This document shows positions 1 to 5,056 of a stretch of DNA of 5,056 bases, one piece after another. The translations under genes were made by a program, and so were the position numbers. Below the pieces are notes generated by a model. That model worked only from the letters and a program-made list of their open reading frames with translations, did no database searches and had not been told where the DNA came from. Source of the DNA: an uncultured Micrococcales bacterium (GTDB lineage: Bacteria; Actinomycetota; Actinomycetes; Actinomycetales; Microbacteriaceae). The stretch's first letter is position 1; each line of letters begins with the position of its first letter. Where the stretch lies: the NCBI GenBank assembly GCA_903866485.1, contig CAIPNT010000126.1, positions 1 through 5,056 on the forward strand, in the 5' to 3' direction.

Positions 1-937
1 TATCAACCTCTGGCCCGCCATCGACCTTGACGGCAAAGCCGTGGTTGTGAGCGGTTACCTCTACCTTGCCGGTGGTGCGGTCCATCACCGGCTGGTTGAT
101 TCCCCGGTGACCGAAGGTGAGCTTATAGGTTTCAAAACCAAGGGCTCGGCCAAGAAGCTGGTTTCCAAAGCAAATGCCGAAGAATGGAATCTTTTTGGTG
201 AGAATTTCGCGGAGAACCAAGACCTGTTGGCCAGACGCCTCTGGGTCGCCAGGGCCGTTTGAAAAGAACACTGCGTCGGGGTTCGAGGCAATTAATGTCG
301 CCGCGTCAACCTTGGCCGGGAAGACCTCGACCTCTAGGCCACGAGCGGCCATGTGTTCAATGGTCGAACGCTTGATGCCAAGGTCTACGATGGCAACCTT
401 GCCAACCCTGTTGCCTTCTGCAGCTACGGTGTAGGCGACATCCGTAGTTACCTGATCGCTTAGCGAAAGGCCCTTCATCTGAGCCGCAGACTTCACTTGA
501 GCCAAAAGCTCGTCGATCGATGCCTCGGCAGCTTCACCCGAGAACACGCCGGCGCGCATTGAACCGGCCGACCGCAGGTGAATGGTTAGTGCGCGGGTGT
601 CGATGCCCGAGATTGAGACGATGCCGAACTTCTTGAGCTCGCTGTCTAGAGAGTTTTCGGCGCGAAAGTTTGACACGATTCGAGACGGGTCGCGCACCAC
701 ATAACCGGCAACCCAAACCTTGGACGATTCTTCGTCACGAGCGTTCACACCCGTGTTGCCAATGTGCGGAGCGGTCTGAACCACAATCTGTCCGGCATAC
801 GAAGGGTCGGTCAGGGTCTCTTGATAACCGGTCATGCCGGTAGCGAAGACCAACTCGCCAAGGGTTTTGCCCTCGGCGCCGTATGACTGCCCCTTGAAGA
901 CTCGGCCGTCTTCAAGCACTAGAAGAGCTGTGCTCAT
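1..937 (-). CDS. carA: Carbamoyl phosphate synthase small subunit (glutaminase), 5' part; runs off the left edge
   Basis: CarA hydrolyses glutamine and passes the ammonia to CarB, which makes carbamoyl phosphate for pyrimidine and arginine synthesis in the cytoplasm. About 312 residues are visible of a family length near 370-390, so the C-terminal end lies outside the window. The N-terminal CarA domain carries [17 protein letters not shown] (residues 37-53) and [12 protein letters not shown] (111-122). The class I glutamine amidotransferase domain starts near residue 180 with [12 protein letters not shown], followed by SNGPGDP (226-232) and the nucleophile elbow [14 protein letters not shown], with Cys256 as the catalytic residue. 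HNHGFAV (297-303) is also present. The catalytic His and Glu expected further on cannot be checked. FGNQ in place of the LGHQ of E. coli is, from memory, normal in actinobacteria. The ATG at 937-935 overlaps the upstream stop by one base (TAATG). AGAGAGG at 951-945 is a good ribosome binding site, seven bases from the ATG. carB is expected next, off the edge (inference). Confidence 0.97.
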   Translation of the reverse strand, partial: MSTALLVLEDGRVFKGQSYGAEGKTLGELVFATGMTGYQETLTDPSYAGQIVVQTAPHIGNTGVNARDEESSKVWVAGYVVRDPSRIVSNFRAENSLDSELKKFGIVSISGIDTRALTIHLRSAGSMRAGVFSGEAAEASIDELLAQVKSAAQMKGLSLSDQVTTDVAYTVAAEGNRVGKVAIVDLGIKRSTIEHMAARGLEVEVFPAKVDAATLIASNPDAVFFSNGPGDPEASGQQVLVLREILTKKIPFFGICFGNQLLGRALGFETYKLTFGHRGINQPVMDRTTGKVEVTAHNHGFAVKVDGGPEVD

Positions 938-1437
938 TATTTTGCCTCTCTGTTGCTGAATGATTCGAGCGCGGCCAGAAGCTTTGCTCGATCAGATGTG
1001 TCTACCACTCGAAGATGCGTTGAAAGCTCGGTTGAGTCTTGCTTCCAGTCAACGGTGATCAGTCCTTTTGATTCGGTGACTCGGTCGATGGTCACCTGGT
1101 TGGTGCTAATTGATTTGATGGCATTCTTGTCGATTGCCAATGGGCGTTCGCCCTTGCGAATCAACTGCAGTCCGCCTTCAAAAACCATTGCGTGCGCGAT
1201 TCCACGTATGCCCAGCCCATAGGCTCGGATGCGCTCTAGGTGGGCGTTGGCATAGGTGGTGGCAACATAAAACGCGCGCACCTTGAGCACCTGCTTGCCG
1301 GCGTCGACGAGTGCCATAGCAGGCTGAGAAAACTCTGCCTCTTGCACCTCAGAGCGAGCCTTCCAGGCGCGAATGGCGGCAAAGACAAAAGCCACGACCA
1401 GCAACGCGGCAATGCCGGCAACGATGAATTTTTGCAT
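937..1437 (-). CDS. Single-span membrane protein, probable PH-like domain, conserved between pyrC and carA in actinobacteria
   Basis: Function unknown. The 166-residue product begins with one hydrophobic helix (about residues 4-22, [19 protein letters not shown]), directly followed by Arg23, Lys26 and Arg28. By the positive-inside rule this suggests an N-out/C-in anchor with the remaining ~140 residues in the cytoplasm. No lipobox is present (the protein has no cysteine) and no signal-peptidase site is obvious. The soluble part alternates short strand-like segments ([48 protein letters not shown]) and ends in a helix-like stretch ([11 protein letters not shown]). This is compatible with the small PH-like fold assigned to actinobacterial relatives, and I cannot prove the fold by eye. 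A membrane or export protein gene sits in this same slot in Mycobacterium tuberculosis (Rv1382) and in Streptomyces, from memory. The start ATG shares one base with the pyrC stop (TAATG) and has no convincing ribosome binding site, so translation probably depends on coupling to pyrC. The operon position suggests a link to pyrimidine synthesis, but no catalytic motif is visible. Confidence 0.9.
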   Translation of the reverse strand: MQKFIVAGIAALLVVAFVFAAIRAWKARSEVQEAEFSQPAMALVDAGKQVLKVRAFYVATTYANAHLERIRAYGLGIRGIAHAMVFEGGLQLIRKGERPLAIDKNAIKSISTNQVTIDRVTESKGLITVDWKQDSTELSTHLRVVDTSDRAKLLAALESFSNREAK

Positions 1438-2732
1438 TATTTACGACCCGATTCGGCTAGTTTGGCATCTCGAACGGTGAAATGACCACGATAAATGGTG
1501 TGCACAACGCGACCAGGCAGTTCAAGCCCCACGTATGGCGAGTTCTTAGACTTGGATGCGCTGTCGGCAACCACCTTGCGAGTGACCTTTGGGTCTATGA
1601 GCGCGAGGTTCGCAAATGAGCCAACCGCAATCGCCTGACCCTGTTCGGTGTCGCGGCCGATGGCAGCCGGGTTGATTGACAGCACCTCGGCCAGCCGGCC
1701 CCAAGAAGACTTGCCACTGTCAATCAAAACCTGCTGAGCGATTGAGGCAGCGGTTTCGAGGCCAAGCATGCCAAAAGCCGCAGCAGACCATTCGCAATCT
1801 TTCGACTCGATCGGGTGCGGCGCGTGGTCGGTGGCAATGATGTCGATGGTTCCGTCAATTAGCGCCTCACGAAGAGCTAGCACGTCTGCCTGGGTGCGAA
1901 GCGGCGGGTTCACCTTGTAGACGGCGTCATAGCTGCGCACCAGCTCATCGGTTAGCAGCAGGTGGTGAGGGGTGACCTCGGCGGTCACGTGAATGCCGCG
2001 AGCCTTGGCCCAGCGCACAATCTCCACCGAACCGGCGGTCGACAGGTGGCAGATGTGCACGCGTGAACCAACGTGCTCGGCGAGCAAAACATCGCGCGCG
2101 ATGATCGACTCTTCGGCAACCGCAGGCCATCCGGTGAGACCAAGCTCTGCGGATACCGCACCCTCGTTCATCTGGGCGCCCTCGGTTAGGCGCGGCTCCT
2201 GAGCGTGCTGGGCAACTACGCCGTCAAATGCCTTCACATACTCGAGAGCGCGGCGCATGAGCACTGGGTCGTGCACGCACTTGCCGTCATCTGAGAAAAC
2301 GCGAACCTTGGCCTTCGAGTTCGCCATCGCACCAAGTTCGGCCATTTGTTTGCCCGCAAGGCCAACCGTGACTGCACCAATCGGATAAACATCGGCGTAT
2401 CCCGCCTCGCGACCAAGAGCTGCAACCTGCTCGACAACGCCGGCGGTGTCGGCAACCGGGCTGGTGTTTGCCATCGCGTGTACCGCGGTGAAACCACCCA
2501 TGGCCGCTGACTGAGTGCCCGTGAGCACGGTTTCGCTCTGTTCGAAGCCAGGTTCGCGCAGGTGTGTGTGCAGATCAACACATCCAGGCAGGGCAACCAG
2601 GCCGGTGCAGTCGATCACTTCGGCAGCGATAAGACCAGCTGCGATGGCAACAATCTTGTCGCCATCTACTTGGATGTCGGTGGTCGCGCCATCGCCAATG
2701 GTCACATTCTTTAGAACATAGCTGTTAGACAT
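1437..2732 (-). CDS. pyrC: Dihydroorotase (class I, metal-dependent amidohydrolase)
   Basis: PyrC reversibly cyclises N-carbamoyl-aspartate to dihydroorotate, the third step of UMP synthesis, in the cytoplasm. The 431-residue length is typical of the class I (Bacillus/Aquifex-like) enzyme. All expected metal ligands are visible: [10 protein letters not shown] with His55 and His57, VFSDDG with Asp148/149, VVAQHAQE with His176, VHICHLST with His229, and ATDHAPH with the catalytic Asp302. VNPPLR (274-279) is a conserved substrate-site stretch. The second dihydroorotase signature, TDHAPH with Lys311 downstream, is intact. I chose the ATG at 2732-2730. The frame stays open to an ATG at 2846, but the extra 38 residues lie wholly inside pyrB, are rich in Arg, Cys and Ser, and resemble no dihydroorotase N-terminus. 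The chosen ATG is followed by the expected start ([14 protein letters not shown]) and is preceded by AAAGGG six bases upstream. It overlaps the pyrB stop by eight bases. Confidence 0.98.
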   Translation of the reverse strand: MSNSYVLKNVTIGDGATTDIQVDGDKIVAIAAGLIAAEVIDCTGLVALPGCVDLHTHLREPGFEQSETVLTGTQSAAMGGFTAVHAMANTSPVADTAGVVEQVAALGREAGYADVYPIGAVTVGLAGKQMAELGAMANSKAKVRVFSDDGKCVHDPVLMRRALEYVKAFDGVVAQHAQEPRLTEGAQMNEGAVSAELGLTGWPAVAEESIIARDVLLAEHVGSRVHICHLSTAGSVEIVRWAKARGIHVTAEVTPHHLLLTDELVRSYDAVYKVNPPLRTQADVLALREALIDGTIDIIATDHAPHPIESKDCEWSAAAFGMLGLETAASIAQQVLIDSGKSSWGRLAEVLSINPAAIGRDTEQGQAIAVGSFANLALIDPKVTRKVVADSASKSKNSPYVGLELPGRVVHTIYRGHFTVRDAKLAESGRK

Positions 2733-3684
2733 CTGTGGCCCTTTCGCCTGAGAGAAGTGAATACAACACGGCCATTCGCACCGAAACTCCGTTGGCCACC
2801 TGCTCGAGCACGGTCGACTGTGGCGAATCTGCCGAGACAGCATCAATTTCTAGGCCTCGGTTCATCGGCCCCGGGTGCATCAAGAACGCAGAAGGCTTAA
2901 GGGCCTTTAGTCGGTCGGCATTGAAACCCCAGATTCGCGCATACTCGCGCTCGCTCGGAAAGTACGAGGCATTCATGCGCTCAGCCTGAACTCGAAGCAT
3001 CATGACGACATCTGGTTTCTCAGTCAGCAGGGTTTCATCAAGTGAATAGTGCAGCTTTGCCTTGAAGTTTGATGCATCTGAAGGCAAAAGGGTTGGCGGG
3101 GCAACAAAGTGAACCTCTGCGCCAAGGGTGTTTAGCAGCAACAGGTTTGACCGGGCCACGCGTGAGTGCAGGATGTCGCCAACGATGGCCACCTTTAGCC
3201 CGTCGAGGGCCTTGCCCTTTGAGTTATCGCCGTGGATGCGCTTGCGCATTGTGAACGCATCGAGCAGTGCCTGGGTTGGGTGCTCGTGGGTGCCGTCACC
3301 GGCATTCACGATCGCACCGTTGATCCAACCGCTGTGGGCAAGCACGTTTGCCGCACCACTTGCGGAGTGGCGAATGACCACCGCGTCGGCGCCCATTGCC
3401 TCGAGGGTCTGAGCGGTGTCTTTGAGGCTCTCGCCTTTCGAAACGCTCGAACCCTTGGCGGAGAAATTAATCACGTCTGCAGAGAGCCGTTTCGCGGCAA
3501 GTTCGAACGAGATTCGAGTGCGGGTCGAGTCTTCAAAAAACAGGTTCACCACGGTCTTGCCGCGCAGGGTTGGTAGTTTTTTAATCTCGCGGTCGTTGAC
3601 ATCTGCCATGCCCTCGGCGATGTCGAGAATCTCGATTGCCTGGTCGCGGGTTAGGTCTGCCGCCGAAAGTAGGTATTTGTTCAT
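2725..3684 (-). CDS. pyrB: Aspartate carbamoyltransferase, catalytic chain
   Basis: PyrB condenses carbamoyl phosphate with aspartate to give N-carbamoyl-aspartate, the committed step of pyrimidine synthesis. The product is 319 residues, a normal full length. The carbamoyl-phosphate domain has [19 protein letters not shown] (49-67), which contains the family signature F-x-E-x-S-T-R-T. The loop serine and lysine (SSVSKGES, Ser80 and Lys83), IRHS (104-107) and [11 protein letters not shown] (135-145) follow. The aspartate domain has [17 protein letters not shown] (164-180), [11 protein letters not shown] (227-237) and [11 protein letters not shown] (270-280). The aspartate-domain motifs distinguish it from ornithine carbamoyltransferase. 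No pyrI regulatory-chain gene adjoins it, so allosteric control as in E. coli is not expected. The ATG at 3684 overlaps the pyrR stop as ATGA. A weak GGTGG lies ten bases upstream, so coupled translation is likely. Confidence 0.98.
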   Translation of the reverse strand: MNKYLLSAADLTRDQAIEILDIAEGMADVNDREIKKLPTLRGKTVVNLFFEDSTRTRISFELAAKRLSADVINFSAKGSSVSKGESLKDTAQTLEAMGADAVVIRHSASGAANVLAHSGWINGAIVNAGDGTHEHPTQALLDAFTMRKRIHGDNSKGKALDGLKVAIVGDILHSRVARSNLLLLNTLGAEVHFVAPPTLLPSDASNFKAKLHYSLDETLLTEKPDVVMMLRVQAERMNASYFPSEREYARIWGFNADRLKALKPSAFLMHPGPMNRGLEIDAVSADSPQSTVLEQVANGVSVRMAVLYSLLSGERATDV

Positions 3685-4235
3685 GACTCGATAACCACCG
3701 AATTCTCTGAATCAGACTCAGTTAGTTGAACGCGAATGCGTTCTTCTCTTGAAGTAGGCAGGTTTTTGCCAACGAAATCGGCGCGAATCGGCAGTTCTCG
3801 GTGTCCGCGGTCAACCAGGACGGCTAGTTTTACGGCTCGGGGCCGACCAAAGTCGTTCAGCGCATCAAGCGCGGCACGGATGGTGCGTCCACTGAACAGA
3901 ACATCGTCGACCAAAACCACTACCTTGTCGTCGATGCCCTGAGAGGGAATCTGGGTTTCGGTGACTGCACGAGTTGGCTTTGAGGCTAGGTCATCGCGAT
4001 ACATTGTGATGTCAAGGCGGCCCAACAGCTGCGATAGGTCGGTGTCTGGTTCGTTGCGGGCGATCACCTTAGCGATGCGCTCGGCAAGCAAAACGCCTCG
4101 AGTTGGAATGCCCAAAATGACCAGATTGTGAGTGCCACTCTTCTGCAGTGCAGTGTTGGCTTCGAGAATTTCGTGGGCAATGCGCGTAACGGCGCGATCA
4201 ATGTCGTCGCTGCTCAAGACGGTGCGTGAAGACAC
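3681..4235 (-). CDS. pyrR: PyrR, UMP-sensing RNA-binding regulator of the pyr operon with uracil phosphoribosyltransferase fold
   Basis: PyrR binds a stem-loop in pyr mRNA when UMP or UTP is abundant and shuts down the genes behind it. Many members also make UMP from uracil and PRPP. With the start chosen here it has 184 residues, normal for the family. Motifs (this numbering): [15 protein letters not shown] (41-55), the PRPP loop [19 protein letters not shown] (105-123) with the Asp pair 110-111, and [20 protein letters not shown] (142-161), a PyrR hallmark not found in ordinary phosphoribosyltransferases. The frame also has a GTG at 4241, but that codon lies inside the sequence AAGGAGGTG, directly abutting the Shine-Dalgarno. 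The GTG at 4235-4233 has ideal five-base spacing from AAGGAGG and is the better start; the two extra residues would be Val-Gly. The stop overlaps pyrB as ATGA. Its own leader holds a PyrR-binding loop, so autoregulation is expected. Confidence 0.97.
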   Translation of the reverse strand: MSSRTVLSSDDIDRAVTRIAHEILEANTALQKSGTHNLVILGIPTRGVLLAERIAKVIARNEPDTDLSQLLGRLDITMYRDDLASKPTRAVTETQIPSQGIDDKVVVLVDDVLFSGRTIRAALDALNDFGRPRAVKLAVLVDRGHRELPIRADFVGKNLPTSREERIRVQLTESDSENSVVIES

Positions 4236-4240
4236 GCCCA

Positions 4241-4247
4241 CCTCCTT
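4241..4247 (-). promoter_or_regulatory. Strong Shine-Dalgarno of pyrR that decides the start codon
   Basis: The minus strand reads AAGGAGG at 4247-4241, then TGGGC, then GTG. This is the strongest ribosome binding site in the window and fixes the pyrR start at 4235 rather than the overlapping GTG at 4241. Its AAGGA part (4247-4243) is also the 3' arm of the lower stem of the PyrR-binding hairpin, so ribosome access and hairpin formation are mutually exclusive. Confidence 0.85.
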
Positions 4248-4275
4248 CTCCGCCTCTCTGGACGGTCTTAAAGGA
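4243..4275 (-). promoter_or_regulatory. PyrR-binding RNA stem-loop that sequesters the pyrR ribosome binding site
   Basis: The minus strand at 4264-4251 reads CGUCCAGAGAGGCG. The known PyrR-binding consensus, ARUCCNGNGAGGYU, is met at 12 of 14 positions, and the two differences (A to C, U to G) swap an A-U pair for a C-G pair. Folding by hand gives an upper stem with pairs 4265-4250, 4264-4251 and 4263-4252, a bulged U4262, then 4261-4253 and 4260-4254, closed by an AGAGA loop. Below it is a purine-rich internal loop (UAAGA opposite AG), then a five-pair lower stem UCCUU (4275-4271) with AAGGA (4247-4243). This is the architecture known for PyrR sites. The lower stem covers the Shine-Dalgarno, and no U-run follows that could make an intrinsic terminator. 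Control is therefore probably translational repression, as reported for Mycobacterium smegmatis pyr mRNA, rather than Bacillus-type attenuation. Binding itself is inferred. Confidence 0.88.
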
Positions 4276-4285
4276 TGTTTGAAAA

Positions 4286-4294
4286 AGTCTAGCA
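4286..4294 (-). promoter_or_regulatory. Possible extended -10 promoter for pyrR and the pyr genes
   Basis: The minus strand reads TGCTAGACT at 4294-4286, an extended -10 (TGN followed by TANNNT), just after the nusB stop. Transcription would start near 4280-4278, immediately before the PyrR-binding hairpin, giving a leader of about 45 bases. No clear TTGACA-like -35 is seen at 16-18 bases, which extended -10 promoters can tolerate. The genes could instead be transcribed only from a promoter upstream of efp. Short motif, so confidence is low. Confidence 0.35.
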
Positions 4295-4304
4295 GTGCTT
4301 GGCG

Positions 4305-4724
4305 TTACTTGGCGCTGGTGGTCGCCGAAATTCGAGACAAAAGCCCGTTGATGAAGGCTCCAGAGTCATCGGTTGACAACTCTTTGGCCATTTCAACTGC
4401 TTCGTTGATTGCCACGGCGTTTGGAACCTCATCGTTGTGCAAAATTTCCCAGGCGGCGCAACGCAAAATTGCGCGATCCAGGTTTGGCATGCGGTCTAGC
4501 GCCCATCCTTGCGAATAGGTGTCGAGAAGATCGTCGATTTCATCGTGAAACTCGATGACTCCGTTGACGATATCGCGGGCATAGCCAAATATCTCGCCCT
4601 GGTTTTGACGGTCGGCGGTTAAGGTGGCAACCTCGTCGAGCAGGGTTAGCGGTGAAATCTTGCGAAGGTCCGCGGCAAACACTGCATCGACGGCGCGCTT
4701 GCGCGCCTTAGTTCTTGCGCTCAA
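4305..4724 (-). CDS. nusB: Transcription antitermination factor NusB, TTG start
   Basis: NusB pairs with NusE (ribosomal protein S10) on boxA RNA to form the antitermination complex that supports complete rRNA transcription. The all-helical product has 139 residues, a usual length. Conserved stretches are the basic RNA-binding N-terminus ARTKARKRAVDAVFAAD (3-19), the helix around LDRMPNLDRAILRCAAWEIL (76-95), and VAINEAVEMAKELSTDDSGAFINGLLSRI (104-132). Together these are diagnostic. The start is the TTG at 4724-4722. The frame has an upstream stop (TGA) with no start codon between, and the next candidate (GTG, codon 14) would delete the conserved basic segment. No Shine-Dalgarno is visible. 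The start lies five bases after the efp stop, so translation probably relies on reinitiation after efp. A 69-base leader region separates it from pyrR. Confidence 0.97.
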   Translation of the reverse strand: MSARTKARKRAVDAVFAADLRKISPLTLLDEVATLTADRQNQGEIFGYARDIVNGVIEFHDEIDDLLDTYSQGWALDRMPNLDRAILRCAAWEILHNDEVPNAVAINEAVEMAKELSTDDSGAFINGLLSRISATTSAK

Positions 4725-4729
4725 CTTGA

Positions 4730-5056
4730 CTAGTCGGTGACGCGGCCGAGGTAGTCACCGGTGCGGGTGTCTACGCGTACGCGAGTTCCGTTGTCAACAA
4801 ATAGCGGAACCTGAATCTGCAAGCCGGTCTCGACGGTTGCCGGCTTGGTGCCACCTGATGAGCGGTCGCCCTGAAGGCCAGGCTCGGTGTAGGTGATTTC
4901 GAGCACAACAGATGCTGGAAGCTCAACATAGATTGGGTTGCCCTCGTGCATAGCCACGGTGGCTTCCTGGTTCTCAAGCAGGTAGTTGACGGCGTCGCCA
5001 ACGGTAGCCTCCGAAAGGGTTACCTGGTCGAAAGTGTCGGCATCCATGAAGATGAA
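4730..5056 (-). CDS. efp: Elongation factor P, C-terminal part; 5' end off the right edge
   Basis: EF-P binds stalled ribosomes between the P and E sites and promotes peptide bond formation at proline stretches. The frame is open to the right edge, giving 108 residues of a family length near 187. The missing ~80 residues would be domain I, including the tip residue contacting the P-site tRNA, so its modification type cannot be judged. An ATG at 5047 is internal: the preceding codons read Phe-Ile-Phe, matching the family wording around FMDxETY, so it is not a start. Visible domain II includes [14 protein letters not shown]. Domain III includes [21 protein letters not shown] and QVPLFVDNG, which fit the EF-P signature K-x-A-x4-G-x2-I-x-V-P-x2-V-x2-G. 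The end, [13 protein letters not shown], is typical. The stop is TAG at 4732-4730, five bases before nusB; efp-nusB pairing is common in bacteria. Confidence 0.97.
   Translation of the reverse strand, partial: FIFMDADTFDQVTLSEATVGDAVNYLLENQEATVAMHEGNPIYVELPASVVLEITYTEPGLQGDRSSGGTKPATVETGLQIQVPLFVDNGTRVRVDTRTGDYLGRVTD

Noticed and set aside
41..434. Plus-strand open frames opposite carA (73 and 86 codons), and similar plus-strand frames opposite pyrC, pyrB, pyrR and nusB.
   Set aside because: They are antisense to strongly conserved genes, have no ribosome binding sites or recognisable motifs, and have the arginine- and serine-rich composition typical of shadow frames in G+C-rich DNA.
763..786. 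CarA has GICFGNQ where E. coli has a GICLGHQ-type motif (the Asn replaces the His next to the nucleophile elbow); considered as possible loss of activity.
   Set aside because: The FGNQ form is the usual one in actinobacterial CarA as I recall it, and the catalytic Cys is present. The coordinates given are not the motif itself (which lies near 155-175) but the neighbouring conserved N-terminal region, which was also checked and is normal.
944..952. A second copy of CAGAGAGGC (minus strand) just before carA, identical to nine bases of the PyrR loop in the pyrR leader.
   Set aside because: The bases on its 5' side (CAACAG) lack the CC needed to pair with GG, and no flanking lower stem forms, so no PyrR hairpin is possible. 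GAGAGG at the right distance from the carA ATG is explained as its Shine-Dalgarno.
2733..2846. A 38-residue N-terminal extension of pyrC in the longest open frame.
   Set aside because: It lies fully within pyrB in another frame, has a composition unlike dihydroorotases, and the ATG at 2732 has a ribosome binding site and a family-typical N-terminus.
5045..5047. ATG at 5047 as the start of a short 105-residue EF-P.
   Set aside because: The frame continues to the window edge with Phe-Ile-Phe ahead of the Met, which matches internal EF-P sequence. The gene is cut by the window, not short.

Overview
The window is a compact, single-direction block of housekeeping genes read entirely on the minus strand. 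In transcription order (right to left) it holds efp (3' part only), nusB, pyrR, pyrB, pyrC, a small single-span membrane protein with a probable PH-like domain, and carA (5' part only). The gene order, the PyrR type, the CarA active-site wording (GICFGNQ) and the membrane-protein gene wedged between pyrC and carA all point to an actinobacterium (Actinomycetota). Spot counts of a few lines put G+C in the mid-50s percent, lower than in most Streptomyces or Mycobacterium. Together with the lack of a bldD gene between nusB and pyrR, this fits a small-genome Microbacteriaceae-type organism; the family assignment is inference.

Layout: 5056-4730 is the C-terminal part of elongation factor P. 4724-4305 is nusB, with a TTG start. 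4304-4236 is the only real non-coding stretch (69 bases) and the most informative part of the window. It contains a possible extended -10 promoter and a textbook PyrR-binding stem-loop whose lower stem covers the pyrR Shine-Dalgarno sequence. 4235-3681 is pyrR, 3684-2725 pyrB, 2732-1437 pyrC, 1437-937 the membrane protein, and 937-1 carA, which runs off the left edge. There is no gene-free stretch longer than 69 bases.

How the genes work together: CarA (with CarB, presumably just off the left edge) makes carbamoyl phosphate, PyrB joins it to aspartate, and PyrC closes the ring to dihydroorotate. These are the first three steps of de novo UMP synthesis. PyrR senses UMP/UTP and, from the RNA element seen here, most likely represses translation of its own message. 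The five genes from pyrR to carA are joined by stop/start overlaps of 4, 8, 1 and 1 bases, so repression at the single pyrR site could be passed down by translational coupling. efp and nusB are translation and transcription factors that lie upstream of the pyr genes in many actinobacteria.

I found no mobile element, CRISPR array, phage gene, tRNA or rRNA, and no sign of horizontal transfer. No wholly new system is evident. The points worth a second look are the translational PyrR switch, the uncharacterised membrane protein built into the operon, and the TTG-started nusB without a ribosome binding site.
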